DNA of 64,000 nt. Origin: Isoptericola chiayiensis (GTDB lineage Bacteria; Actinomycetota; Actinomycetes; Actinomycetales; Cellulomonadaceae). Below the pieces are notes generated by a model, which saw nothing but the letters and a program-made list of their open reading frames with translations, made no database searches and was not told the origin of the DNA. Positions 1 to 11,804 of this stretch are shown here, in pieces. The translations under genes were made by a program, and so were the position numbers. The stretch lies in assembly GCF_013149805.1 (NCBI RefSeq), contig NZ_JABEZT010000001.1, positions 62,001-126,000 on the forward strand, written 5' to 3'. Numbering within the stretch: position 1 is the stretch's first letter; each line of letters starts with the position of its first letter.

Positions 1-522
1 CAGCACGAAGGCGATGTCGAGGACGAGCCCGTGCACCTGGCGTCGGAAGGGGAGTGGGGCGCCCGGGCCCTGCGGGTGCTGACACGGTGGACGGCCACGC
101 CGGAACGGGTCTACTTCGCGGTCTGGCTCGGCGACGGCAACACTGACGACATCCCGCCAGGACCGACGTTCGACCTGCCGGAACGTCCGGAATGCGCGCT
201 CCTGGCCGGTGACGGGAGCGACCTGGAGGAGGGACGGTCGGTCCTGTCCGAGCGTCGACGCCGTCCGCCCGCCATGGTGTGGCCCGCTGACCGCGCCTGG
301 GTGATGGCTTGCGACGTCGACCCGCACTGGGCCGGCATCGGCGCTCCACGCGATGCTGTCGGCGAGCTGATGGCCGCACCAGATATCGACGTCGTTCCCG
401 CGGACCCGCGGGCCCGCCAGCCGGAGTACGACGGGCCGTCGCTCGACGCGACGGTCAGGCCACCGCTGCCACCGGGCTTCCGCCCCGGTGTCTACCGGCA
501 TCCTGGCGTCTACCGACCGTGA
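1..522 (+). CDS. Hypothetical protein, 5' end outside window
   Basis: The frame is open from the first base, so the true start lies upstream; a GTG at 31 is only an internal possibility. What remains is about 173 residues, acidic and Pro-rich, with no signal peptide, membrane segment or catalytic motif I recognise. The segment DRAWVMACDVDPHWAGIG (around residues 98-115 from the edge) resembles small conserved actinobacterial proteins of unknown function, but I cannot name a family. The last third is rich in Pro, Arg and Gly and may be disordered. The TGA stop at 520-522 is built into the left arm of the palindrome that follows. The gene is convergent with etfA. Confidence 0.6.
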   Translation, partial: QHEGDVEDEPVHLASEGEWGARALRVLTRWTATPERVYFAVWLGDGNTDDIPPGPTFDLPERPECALLAGDGSDLEEGRSVLSERRRRPPAMVWPADRAWVMACDVDPHWAGIGAPRDAVGELMAAPDIDVVPADPRARQPEYDGPSLDATVRPPLPPGFRPGVYRHPGVYRP

Positions 523-587
523 GATCGACGCACCCGTATCGAGATCGACGTACCGTAGGTCGATCTCGACACGGGTACGTCGATCTC
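521..587. repeat. 20-bp-phased palindrome A (word GAGATCGAC)
   Basis: Two copies of GAGATCGAC start at 521 and 541. Two inverted copies (GTCGATCTC) start at 559 and 579. Each pair is exactly 20 bp apart. The 29-nt arms (521-549 and 559-587) pair with two mismatches around a 9-nt loop. The element overlaps the stop codon of the upstream gene and ends 27 bp before the etfA stop. It can therefore fold in transcripts from both convergent genes and probably works as a bidirectional terminator or 3'-end stabiliser. There is no T tract. Confidence 0.8.
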
Positions 588-613
588 GGCGGGCAGCGGG
601 AGGCAGGAGCCGG

Positions 614-1591
614 CTACCGGGCCGCCTTGTGGGCGCGGATGACCTCGGCGGCCTGCGGCAGCACGTCGGCCAGGTCGCCGACGACGGCGAAGTCGCAGAT
701 CTCGAAGATCGGCGCCTCGGGGTCGTTGTTCACCGCCACGATCACCTGGGACGCCTGCATCCCGCCGCGGTGGTGCGGCGCTCCGGAGATCCCCGCGCCC
801 ACGTAGAGCCGCGGAGCGACCGTCACGCCGGTCTGCCCCACGTAGCGGTCGAACCACCCCTCGAACACGGCGTCCCGCGAGGCCCCCACGGCGGCACCGA
901 GCGCGTCGGCGAAGTCCTGGACGGGCCCGAAGTCGCCCTCGGTCCCGCGCCCGCCGGCCACCACGATCGCGGCCTCCTCGAGGGTGGGCCGGTCGGCGTC
1001 GCGCTCCTTCTCGGTGCGTGAGGTCACCGTGGGCAGCGCCGCACCGACCTCGACCGCGAAGCCCTCCACCTCGGTCGCCACCGCGGCCTCGGCGGGCTGC
1101 GGGACGACGGCGTTGGCCCGGACGGTCAGCACGGCCACGTCGGTGGTGACCCGGCTCGAGGTGTCCCACGCGCCGGCGAAGACCCGCTTGGTGCCGACGA
1201 TGCGGCCCTCGTCGTCCTCGGCCACGCCGGCGGCGTCGATGATCACGCCGGCGCCGAGCGCCCGGCCAGCCAGCGCCACGGCCTCCTTGGCGGCGAAGGT
1301 CGACGGGGCCAGCAAGACGTCGGCGTCCGTGCGCCGCACGGCGGCGGCCAGCACCTCGGCGACGACGGCGGACAGGTGGCGGGCGTCGCCGCGCAGCTCG
1401 GCGGGCAGCTCGGCCTGGTGCACGGTCTCGACGCCGTGGGCGCCGAGCTGGGCGAGCGCCTCGACGCTCGGCGCCTCGAGGGTCACGGCCTCCACCCGTC
1501 CGAGGGCACGGCCGATGGTCAACAGCTCCAGCACGCTGGACCGGACCTCGTCCGCCGGGTCGAGCAGGACCAGCACAGTTCGGTTCGTCAC
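614..1591 (-). CDS. etfA: Electron transfer flavoprotein alpha subunit
   Basis: This 325-residue protein is the FAD-binding half of the cytoplasmic EtfAB heterodimer, which takes electrons from acyl-CoA and other flavin dehydrogenases. The N-terminal part (about 1-190) is the nucleotide-binding-like fold. The C-terminal FAD domain shows the family signature: VVAGGRG near 210, VGAGISGAPHHRGGM near 268, then VNNDPEAPIF and VGDL. The length is normal for EtfA. It lies 11 bp downstream of etfB and the two are surely co-transcribed. The usual IQH in the FAD motif reads PHH here, a minor variation. No ETF:quinone oxidoreductase gene is in the window. Confidence 0.95.
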   Translation of the reverse strand: MTNRTVLVLLDPADEVRSSVLELLTIGRALGRVEAVTLEAPSVEALAQLGAHGVETVHQAELPAELRGDARHLSAVVAEVLAAAVRRTDADVLLAPSTFAAKEAVALAGRALGAGVIIDAAGVAEDDEGRIVGTKRVFAGAWDTSSRVTTDVAVLTVRANAVVPQPAEAAVATEVEGFAVEVGAALPTVTSRTEKERDADRPTLEEAAIVVAGGRGTEGDFGPVQDFADALGAAVGASRDAVFEGWFDRYVGQTGVTVAPRLYVGAGISGAPHHRGGMQASQVIVAVNNDPEAPIFEICDFAVVGDLADVLPQAAEVIRAHKAAR

Positions 1592-1602
1592 GGGGTCCCC
1601 TC

Positions 1603-2406
1603 TCAGACCAGCTCGTTGCGGATGAGGTACTCGGCCAGGGCCTTGCCACCCTCGCCCTTGTCCTGGACCAGCTCGACCTCGGGCTTCTCGGGGCGCGGTG
1701 CGGCCGCCGTGGTCTCGGTGCGGGCACCGGCGGCGCCGACGACGGCGGGGTCCAGGCCCAGGTCGGCGGACGACAGCTCCTCGATCGCCTTGGAACGGGC
1801 CGCCATGATGAGCTTGAAGTTGGGGAACCGCGGACGGTTGGCGGTGTCCGCGACGGACAGCACCGCGGGCAGCGGTGCGGTGAGCGTCTCGGTGGCCTCG
1901 TCGGTCTCCCGGGTGATCTCCAGCGCCCCGCCGGCGACCGCGACCGTCTTGGCGAACGTCAGCGACGGCCGCCCCAGCTCGGCGGCGAGCAGCGCGGGCA
2001 CCACGGAGCCGAGCCCGTCCAGGGCCGCCATGCCGGTGACCACCAGGTCGACGGGCCCCTCGGCCTCGAGGTGGCGCACCGCGGCCGCGAGCGCCGCCGT
2101 CGTCCCGAAGTAGTCCGAGCCGGCCAGCGCGTCGTCGGACACCCGCACCCCGCGGTGCACGCCCATCTGGAACGCCTTGCGCAGCGCGACGTCACCCTCG
2201 GGCGGCGAGACGGTCACCGCGACCACCTCGGCCGACTCCTGCTCGCCCTCGGGCAGCGCCTCGACGATCTGCAGCGCCGCCTCGAGCGCGTTCTCGTCGA
2301 GCTCGTTGAGGGTCCCCTCGGCCGGGTCGCGCACGACGCGACAGTCCGCGAACTTCCGCTCGGCATTGATGTCCGGGACGTACTTCACGGCTACGACGAT
2401 GCGCAC
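1603..2406 (-). CDS. etfB: Electron transfer flavoprotein beta subunit
   Basis: This 267-residue AMP-binding partner of EtfA is the FixA/EtfB type. The start MRIVVAVKYVPD is the family's usual N terminus. NELDENALEAALQ follows, then the segment around LVVTGMAALDGLGSVVP that lines the nucleotide site. The C-terminal arm is a low-complexity stretch followed by KGEGGKALAEYLI, typical of the part that wraps round the alpha subunit. GTG at 2406 is chosen because GAAAGG lies six bases upstream. The gene is first of the etfBA pair and is divergent from glgX across 187 bp. Confidence 0.95.
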   Translation of the reverse strand: MRIVVAVKYVPDINAERKFADCRVVRDPAEGTLNELDENALEAALQIVEALPEGEQESAEVVAVTVSPPEGDVALRKAFQMGVHRGVRVSDDALAGSDYFGTTAALAAAVRHLEAEGPVDLVVTGMAALDGLGSVVPALLAAELGRPSLTFAKTVAVAGGALEITRETDEATETLTAPLPAVLSVADTANRPRFPNFKLIMAARSKAIEELSSADLGLDPAVVGAAGARTETTAAAPRPEKPEVELVQDKGEGGKALAEYLIRNELV

Positions 2407-2593
2407 GAGGAGCCTTTCGACGGTCTCGAGGATCAGGGTCTGATCAGGTCAGCGGGCGGCCGGACCGCCCAGGGCGAGCCTACTCGCCGTCGTCGCGCGG
2501 CCCGACCGCTGTCCGCATGCCGCGACACCGTGCCGCGACGCGCCGCGCGGGCGCCGGCTCGTCGCCGTGGGCGGCGCCAGGCAGGATGGGCGC

Positions 2594-4831
2594 ATGGAGG
2601 CTCGTCCGAAGGTCACGCCGCTGACCCGACCCACCCGCACCCGCAGCCACGTCCCGCCGCTGGGGGTCCGCACCACGCCCGACGGCGGTATCGACGTCGC
2701 CGTGCTCGCCTCGCACGCGCACGGCGTCGACCTGTGCCTGGTCGACGTCGTCGACGAGGACAGGGACCAGCACGACCCGCAGCGGTACACCGAGCGCCGC
2801 ATCCCGCTCGACGGCCCCACCTACGGCGTCTGGCACGGGCACGTGCCGGACGTCGGACCGGGCCGACGCTACGGGTTCCGGGTGCACGGGCCGTGGGACC
2901 CCGGGGCGGGGATGCGCCACAACCCGGCCAAGCTGCTGCTGGACCCGTACGCGCGCGGGATCGAGGGTGACCTGGCCTACGTCCCGGCGGTCCTCGGCGG
3001 GGGAAGCGACGACGACGGCGGCCCGGACGGGGAGGACTCGCTGCCGTTCGTGCCGCACGCCGTGATCATGGGCGACCTGCCGGAGCCCCCGCCGCAGTCC
3101 AGGCCCCGGGTCCCCTGGGCGGACACCGTCGTCTACGAGGCGCACGTTCGCGGCCTGACGCTGCAGCACCCGGAGGTGCCCGCCGAGCTGCGCGGCACCT
3201 ACGCCGGGCTCGCCCACCCCGCCGTGGTCGAGCACCTGCAGGCGCTCGGTGTCACCACGCTCGAGCTGCTGCCGATCCACGCCTCGACGCCCGAGCCCTG
3301 GCTCGCCGACCGCGGGCTGACCAACTACTGGGGCTACTCGACGCTCGGGTTCTTCGCCCCGCACGCCGCCTACGCCACGGCTGCGGCCCGCGAGGCCGGC
3401 CCGGCCGCCGTCCTCGACGAGGTGCGCGGCATGGTCCACCTGCTGCACGCCGCCGGCATCGAGGTGATCCTCGACGTCGTCTACAACCACACGTGCGAGG
3501 GCGGCGACGACGCGCTCCACGTGTCGTGGCGCGGCCTGGACAACACGGCGTACTACCTGCACGACGGCGGCACCCCGGCGGCGCTGGCGGACGTCACCGG
3601 CACGGGCAACACGCTGGACTTCCGCCGGACCCGCGTGGTGCAGATGGCCCTGGACTCGCTGCGCTACTGGGCCGAGGTCGTGGGCGTGGACGGCTACCGG
3701 TTCGACCTCGCCGTCACCCTGGGCCGCGACCACGACGGATTCACCCCCGACCACCCGTTCCTGTCCGCGCTGCGCACCGACCCGGTCCTCTCGCAGCTCA
3801 AGCTGGTGGCCGAGCCGTGGGACGTCGGACCGGGCGGCTGGCAGACCGGCCGGTTCCCCGCGCCGATGGCCGAGTGGAACGACCGTTTCCGCAACGCGGC
3901 GCGCTCGTTCTGGCTGGAGGCCCCGAAGGCCGGCTCCCACGGCGCCCCCATGCACGGGCTGCGCGAGCTGACGACGCGCCTGGCCGGGTCGGCGGACTTC
4001 TTCGGGCACTCCGACCCGCCGCTGATGCGGGGTCCGGTCGCGTCGGTCAACTACGTCACCGCGCACGACGGGTTCACGCTCGCCGACCTCGTCTCGTTCG
4101 ACCACAAGCACAACGAGGCCAACGGCGAGGACAACCGCGACGGCACCGACGACAACCGCTCCTGGAACCACGGCATCGAGGGCCACGCCCCGACCGGCGA
4201 CGACGCCACGACCGAACCGTGGTCCGCCGTCGTGCCGCTGCGGCGGCGCTCGCAGCGCAACCTGCTCGCGACGCTGCTGCTGGCGGCGGGCACGCCCATG
4301 ATCACGGCGGGCGACGAGATGGGTCGGACCCAGGGCGGCAACAACAACGCCTACGCCCAGGACACCGCGATCTCGTGGCTGGACTGGGACCTGGACACCG
4401 CGGACCTCGAGCTGCTGGCGACCGCCCGGTACCTGGTGGGTCTGCGCCGCGAGCACGCGGCGCTGCGCGCCGAGTCGTTCTTCCTCGGCACCCCGCGGCC
4501 GGGCGAGGAGTTCCCCGACCTGCTGTGGTTCGACGAGGCGGGGGCCGCGATGGACGGCGAGGCCTGGTCGGTGGACGGACGGCGGATCATCCAGATGCTG
4601 CGACCGGGGCCCGACGCCGGCGACGCGGACGTGCTGGTCGTGCTGCACGGCGGCCTGGAGGACGCCGAGGTGACGCTGCCGGACGTCCTGGACGGCGCCG
4701 ACCCGTGGCAGCGGGTGTGGAGCTCGACCTGGGACGCGCCCGAGGGCCCGGAGCAGGCGGACGAGGAGGAGGCGCCCGGCACGGCGCTGGTCGAGACGCT
4801 CAGCGTCGAGGTGTTCGTGGCGCGCCGGTGA
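2594..4831 (+). CDS. glgX: Glycogen debranching enzyme GlgX (GH13 isoamylase type)
   Basis: GlgX hydrolyses alpha-1,6 branches of glycogen or limit dextrin in the cytoplasm. This 745-residue form has an N-terminal CBM48-like domain (about 12-110) and a GH13 barrel. Visible GH13 regions are DVVYNHT (near 294), DGYRFDLAV (nucleophile Asp about 371), AEPWDVG (acid/base Glu near 407) and VTAHDGFT (near 489). GDEMGRTQGGNNNAY is diagnostic of GlgX. ATG at 2594 follows a CAGGAT box by six bases, so a leaderless mRNA is likely; an in-frame upstream GTG at 2567 seems less likely. It heads the alpha-glucan cluster and is divergent from etfB. Confidence 0.95.
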   Translation: MEARPKVTPLTRPTRTRSHVPPLGVRTTPDGGIDVAVLASHAHGVDLCLVDVVDEDRDQHDPQRYTERRIPLDGPTYGVWHGHVPDVGPGRRYGFRVHGPWDPGAGMRHNPAKLLLDPYARGIEGDLAYVPAVLGGGSDDDGGPDGEDSLPFVPHAVIMGDLPEPPPQSRPRVPWADTVVYEAHVRGLTLQHPEVPAELRGTYAGLAHPAVVEHLQALGVTTLELLPIHASTPEPWLADRGLTNYWGYSTLGFFAPHAAYATAAAREAGPAAVLDEVRGMVHLLHAAGIEVILDVVYNHTCEGGDDALHVSWRGLDNTAYYLHDGGTPAALADVTGTGNTLDFRRTRVVQMALDSLRYWAEVVGVDGYRFDLAVTLGRDHDGFTPDHPFLSALRTDPVLSQLKLVAEPWDVGPGGWQTGRFPAPMAEWNDRFRNAARSFWLEAPKAGSHGAPMHGLRELTTRLAGSADFFGHSDPPLMRGPVASVNYVTAHDGFTLADLVSFDHKHNEANGEDNRDGTDDNRSWNHGIEGHAPTGDDATTEPWSAVVPLRRRSQRNLLATLLLAAGTPMITAGDEMGRTQGGNNNAYAQDTAISWLDWDLDTADLELLATARYLVGLRREHAALRAESFFLGTPRPGEEFPDLLWFDEAGAAMDGEAWSVDGRRIIQMLRPGPDAGDADVLVVLHGGLEDAEVTLPDVLDGADPWQRVWSSTWDAPEGPEQADEEEAPGTALVETLSVEVFVARR

Positions 4832-4885
4832 CGGACGTCCCGCGCGCCCTGGGCGCGGGGCCGACGGCTCTGCCAGACTGCCCGC

Positions 4886-6583
4886 ATGGCAGACGCGGAC
4901 GTCATCGTCATCGGGGCCGGCCTGTCCGGCCTGGTCACCGCGACCGAGCTCACGGCGGCGGGACGGCGGGTGATCCTGCTCGACCAGGAGCCCGAGGCTT
5001 CCCTGGGCGGGCAGGCGTGGTGGTCCTTCGGCGGCCTGTTCCTGGTGGACTCGCCCGAGCAGCGGCGCCTCGGCGTGCACGACTCGGCCGAGCTCGCCTG
5101 GTCGGACTGGCTGGGCTCGGCACGGTTCGCGCCCGGCGCCGAGCACGGCGAGGGCGCTGACCGGCACGGGTACGCCTGGGCCAAGCACTACGTCGAGGCC
5201 GCCTCGGGCGACCTGCGCTCCTGGCTGCACGCCAAGGGGGTGCGCTGGTTCCCGCTGGTGCAGTGGGCCGAGCGCGGCGGCTACGCGTTCGGCCCCGGGC
5301 ACGGCACGGCGCACGGCAACACGGTGCCGCGGTTCCACGTCACCTGGGGCACCGGACCGGCGATCGTCGCACCGTTCGTCGCCGCCGCGCTGGAGGCCCG
5401 CTCGGCCGGGCTGCTCGACCTGCGCTTCCGGCGTCGGGCCACCGGGCTGGTGACGACGGACGGCCGGGTCACGGGCGTGCGCGCCGAGATCCTGGCCGAC
5501 GACGGCGCGGTGCGCGGTGCGCCGTCGTCCCGCGAGGTCGTGGGCACCGAGGAGCTGAGCGCCGGTGCCGTGGTCGTCGCCTCCGGCGGCATCGGGGCGA
5601 ACCACGACCTGGCCCGCGAGCGCTGGGACCGCACGCACGGCGAGCTGCCCGCCCGCATGCTGTCCGGGGTGCCCGACTCCACCGACGGGCTCCTGCTCGG
5701 CCACGCCGCCGACGCCGGGGCCGCGCTGGTCCACGAGGACCGCATGTGGCACTACCCCGAGGGCATCGCCAACCACTCCCCCGTCTGGACGAACCACGGC
5801 ATCCGCATCCTGCCGGGACCCTCCTCGCTCTGGCTGGACGCCGACGGCGGCCGGCTGCCCGCTCCCCTGTTCCCCGGGTTCGACGCCCTCGGGGCGCTGC
5901 AGCACGTGACCGGCCGCGGGGACGACCACTCCTGGTTCGTGCTCAACCGGGCCGTCATGGAGGCGGAGTTCGCGCTGTCCGGGTCGGAGCAGAACCCGGA
6001 CCTGACCGGCAAGGACGTGCGGCTGCTCGCCCAGCGGGTGCTGCCCGGCGCCGTCGGCCCCGTCGCCCGGTTCGCCGCCGACTCCCCGGAGTTCCTGTGG
6101 GCCGACACCCCCGAGGAGCTGGCCGGGAGGATGAACGCGCTCACGGCCGCCACCCCCGGCTCGCGCGGGACGATCGACCCGGCCGGGCTGGCCGCCGTCG
6201 TGCACGCCCGCGACGCCCAGGTGGCCTCCGGGCTCGGCAAGGACCCCCAGGTGGTCGCGACCCGGGCCGCCCGCGACTTCCGCGTGGACAAGATGATCCG
6301 GGTCTCGCCGCCGCGCCCGCTGACGACGCCGAAGGACGGCCCGCTGCTCGCCGTGCGGCTCTCGGTCCTGACCCGCAAGACGCTCGGCGGGCTGTGGTGC
6401 GACCCGTCCGGGCGGGTGCTGCGCGACGACGGCACCGTGCTGGACGGTCTGTGGGCCGTCGGGGAGGCCGCGGGGTTCGGCGGCGGCGGGGTGCACGGTC
6501 ACCGGGCCCTGGAGGGCACGTTCCTCGGCGGCTGCCTCCACACAGGCCGGGTCACCGGGCGGGCCCTGGCCGCCGACGCCTGA
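4886..6583 (+). CDS. FAD-binding dehydrogenase, KstD/fumarate reductase flavoprotein type
   Basis: This 565-residue cytoplasmic flavoprotein starts with the dinucleotide-binding motif IVIGAGLSGL (residues 6-15) followed by LLDQE. It ends with GFGGGGVHGHRALEGTFLGG, the second FAD-contacting stretch of the succinate dehydrogenase/ketosteroid dehydrogenase superfamily. It resembles the actinobacterial FAD-binding dehydrogenases of the Mycobacterium Rv0785 type, whose substrate is not established. There is no signal peptide and no heme or Fe-S motif. ATG at 4886 is six bases after CAGACT, again suggesting a leaderless start. It sits between glgX and an AbiEi-like gene, and the context gives no clear substrate. 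Confidence 0.85.
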   Translation: MADADVIVIGAGLSGLVTATELTAAGRRVILLDQEPEASLGGQAWWSFGGLFLVDSPEQRRLGVHDSAELAWSDWLGSARFAPGAEHGEGADRHGYAWAKHYVEAASGDLRSWLHAKGVRWFPLVQWAERGGYAFGPGHGTAHGNTVPRFHVTWGTGPAIVAPFVAAALEARSAGLLDLRFRRRATGLVTTDGRVTGVRAEILADDGAVRGAPSSREVVGTEELSAGAVVVASGGIGANHDLARERWDRTHGELPARMLSGVPDSTDGLLLGHAADAGAALVHEDRMWHYPEGIANHSPVWTNHGIRILPGPSSLWLDADGGRLPAPLFPGFDALGALQHVTGRGDDHSWFVLNRAVMEAEFALSGSEQNPDLTGKDVRLLAQRVLPGAVGPVARFAADSPEFLWADTPEELAGRMNALTAATPGSRGTIDPAGLAAVVHARDAQVASGLGKDPQVVATRAARDFRVDKMIRVSPPRPLTTPKDGPLLAVRLSVLTRKTLGGLWCDPSGRVLRDDGTVLDGLWAVGEAAGFGGGGVHGHRALEGTFLGGCLHTGRVTGRALAADA

Positions 6584-6599
6584 CCCCCGGATGACCGCG

Positions 6600-6664
6600 A
6601 GGTCGTACCTTCTGTCGCGCGGTCGTACCCGGCGTGTACGACCGCGCGACAGAAGGTACGACCT
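6600..6664. repeat. 20-bp-phased palindrome B (word GGTCGTACC), perfect 29-bp arms
   Basis: The arms at 6600-6628 and 6636-6664 are perfectly complementary over 29 bp with a 7-nt loop. Inside, GGTCGTACC occurs at 6601 and 6621, and the inverse GTACGACC at 6636 and 6656; both pairs are spaced exactly 20 bp. The element begins 17 bp after the stop of the FAD dehydrogenase gene and lies 5' of the AbiEi/DUF559-like gene. The rest of the 6584-6771 gap shows no gene and no clear promoter box. Confidence 0.9.
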
Positions 6665-6771
6665 GGCGGCGACACCCGACGTCATCCACAGGCGACGTCC
6701 GCCGGCGGGCCGTCCACAGCCGCTGCTCCCACGGCGACAACGCGCTGCTCGGCCGTGGCACGGTGCCACGC

Positions 6772-7770
6772 ATGTCCACCGACGACGCCTCTCCGACGTC
6801 CGGCCCGTCGCTCCCGCGCCGACGCCCCGGCGACACCGCCCGTGTCCGTCCCCGCGATCTCCCGACGACCGTCCGGAATCGCGACGACCGCCGGACAGCT
6901 ATCGAGCGCCGGCGACGACGCGGCGAGCTCGTCCGACGTCGACGCGGCCGGTACTCCGTGCCCGTCCCCGACGAGGGCGGCATCGCGCTCCGCCGTGAAC
7001 GGCAGGTCCTCCAGCTCGCCGCCGCCGTGGCGTCGACGCTGCGGACCGACTTCGTGTTCTCGCACGAGACCGCGGCGCTGCTGCACGGCCTGAGCCACTA
7101 CCGGCTCGGCGAGCAGGTGCACGTCTCCCAGTCGTGGAAGCCACCGAGCCGGAGCAGCGGCCGCCAGCTGCACCGCCATCCGGTGGACGTCCCGGCGGGC
7201 GACCGGATGCTCGTCGGCGGTCGGCCCGTCACGACCCTGGAACGGACCCTGGTCGACTGCGCGCGATGGCTGCCGGGAGACCGCGCCCTGGTGATCGCGG
7301 ACTCGGCCCTGCGTGCCGGCGCCGACCCCGTGGTCGTGGACCGCGTCCTCGGCGACGCCCGAGGGCGGGCGGGTGTCCGTCGCGCGCGACGGATCGTGGC
7401 GCTGGCCGACCCCCGTGCCGAGTCGCCCGGCGAGTCCTTGGTCCGGTGGCACCTCGACGAGCACGGGTTCGACGTCCCGGACCTCGCCGTCGGGGTCAGC
7501 ACGCCGGTCGGTGACTCCTGGGTGGACCTCGGGTGGCCGGGCCTGCGCGTCGGGATCGAGTTCGACGGCGCCGTGAAGTACTCCGGCGGTGCCTACGGGG
7601 ACCCGGCCGGGCGGCTCCTCGCCGAGAAGCGCCGTCACGACGCCCTGGTCGAGGCGGGATGGGTCCTCCTGCGCGTGGTCTGGGCGGACCTGACGGACCC
7701 GGCACGGCTGATCGCGCGCTGCCACCGTGCCCTGGTGGCGGCGGAGGCCCGGTCGGTTCGTCGACGCTGA
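6772..7770 (+). CDS. AbiEi-like antitoxin/DUF559 endonuclease-fold protein
   Basis: This 332-residue basic protein has an Arg-rich N-terminal part (about 30-65) resembling the winged-helix region of AbiEi-type antitoxins. A middle segment with FSHETAALLHGL follows, then VTTLERTLVDCAR, both usual in AbiEi_4-like proteins. The C-terminal 90 residues resemble the DUF559/Vsr PD-(D/E)xK fold: VDLGWPGLRVGIEFDG, then EKRRHDALVEAGWVLLRV. No toxin gene is adjacent, so a working type IV toxin-antitoxin pair is unlikely. Nuclease activity is not shown. ATG at 6772 is preferred over upstream in-frame starts that would run into palindrome B. The stop lies inside palindrome C, so the gene is bracketed by two elements with the same word. 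Confidence 0.7.
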   Translation: MSTDDASPTSGPSLPRRRPGDTARVRPRDLPTTVRNRDDRRTAIERRRRRGELVRRRRGRYSVPVPDEGGIALRRERQVLQLAAAVASTLRTDFVFSHETAALLHGLSHYRLGEQVHVSQSWKPPSRSSGRQLHRHPVDVPAGDRMLVGGRPVTTLERTLVDCARWLPGDRALVIADSALRAGADPVVVDRVLGDARGRAGVRRARRIVALADPRAESPGESLVRWHLDEHGFDVPDLAVGVSTPVGDSWVDLGWPGLRVGIEFDGAVKYSGGAYGDPAGRLLAEKRRHDALVEAGWVLLRVVWADLTDPARLIARCHRALVAAEARSVRRR

Positions 7771-7835
7771 GGTCGTACCTTCCGTCGCAGGGTCGTACAC
7801 GCCGGGTACGACCCCGAGACGGAGGGTACGACCTC
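7769..7835. repeat. 20-bp-phased palindrome C (word GGTCGTACC)
   Basis: GGTCGTACC is at 7771 and GGTCGTAC at 7791. The inverse GTACGACC is at 7806 and 7826. Both pairs are 20 bp apart. The 30-nt arms (7769-7798 and 7806-7835) pair with three mismatches around a 7-nt loop. The last two bases of the upstream stop codon (TGA 7768-7770) belong to the left arm. The word is the same as in palindrome B, so the two elements bracket the AbiEi/DUF559-like gene. Confidence 0.85.
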
Positions 7836-7929
7836 GGCGGCCGGGGAGATCGGGCCAGGCGGAAGGGTCGGCGAGAGATCGGGTCGGGCGATCCGGGCAT
7901 GTTGACGCGCAGACCCCGCCCGGCCTGGC

Positions 7930-7935
7930 TAGCGT
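7930..7935 (+). promoter_or_regulatory. Candidate -10 box of leaderless glgE
   Basis: TAGCGT fits the actinobacterial TANNNT -10 pattern and ends seven bases before the GTG start of glgE. Transcription would then begin at or next to the start codon. No Shine-Dalgarno sequence is needed or convincing. A TTGACG at 7902 is too far upstream (22-bp spacer) to be a good -35. Confidence 0.5.
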
Positions 7936-7942
7936 GGGGGGC

Positions 7943-11793
<3,851 letters not shown>

Positions 11794-11804
11794 GGAGACG
11801 AGCC

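Noticed and set aside
2480-6769. A 1429-codon open frame on the minus strand
   Set aside because: It lies antisense to glgX and the FAD dehydrogenase gene, which have clear motifs. Its translation is Pro/Arg/Gly/Val-rich without domains, a usual artefact of third-position GC.
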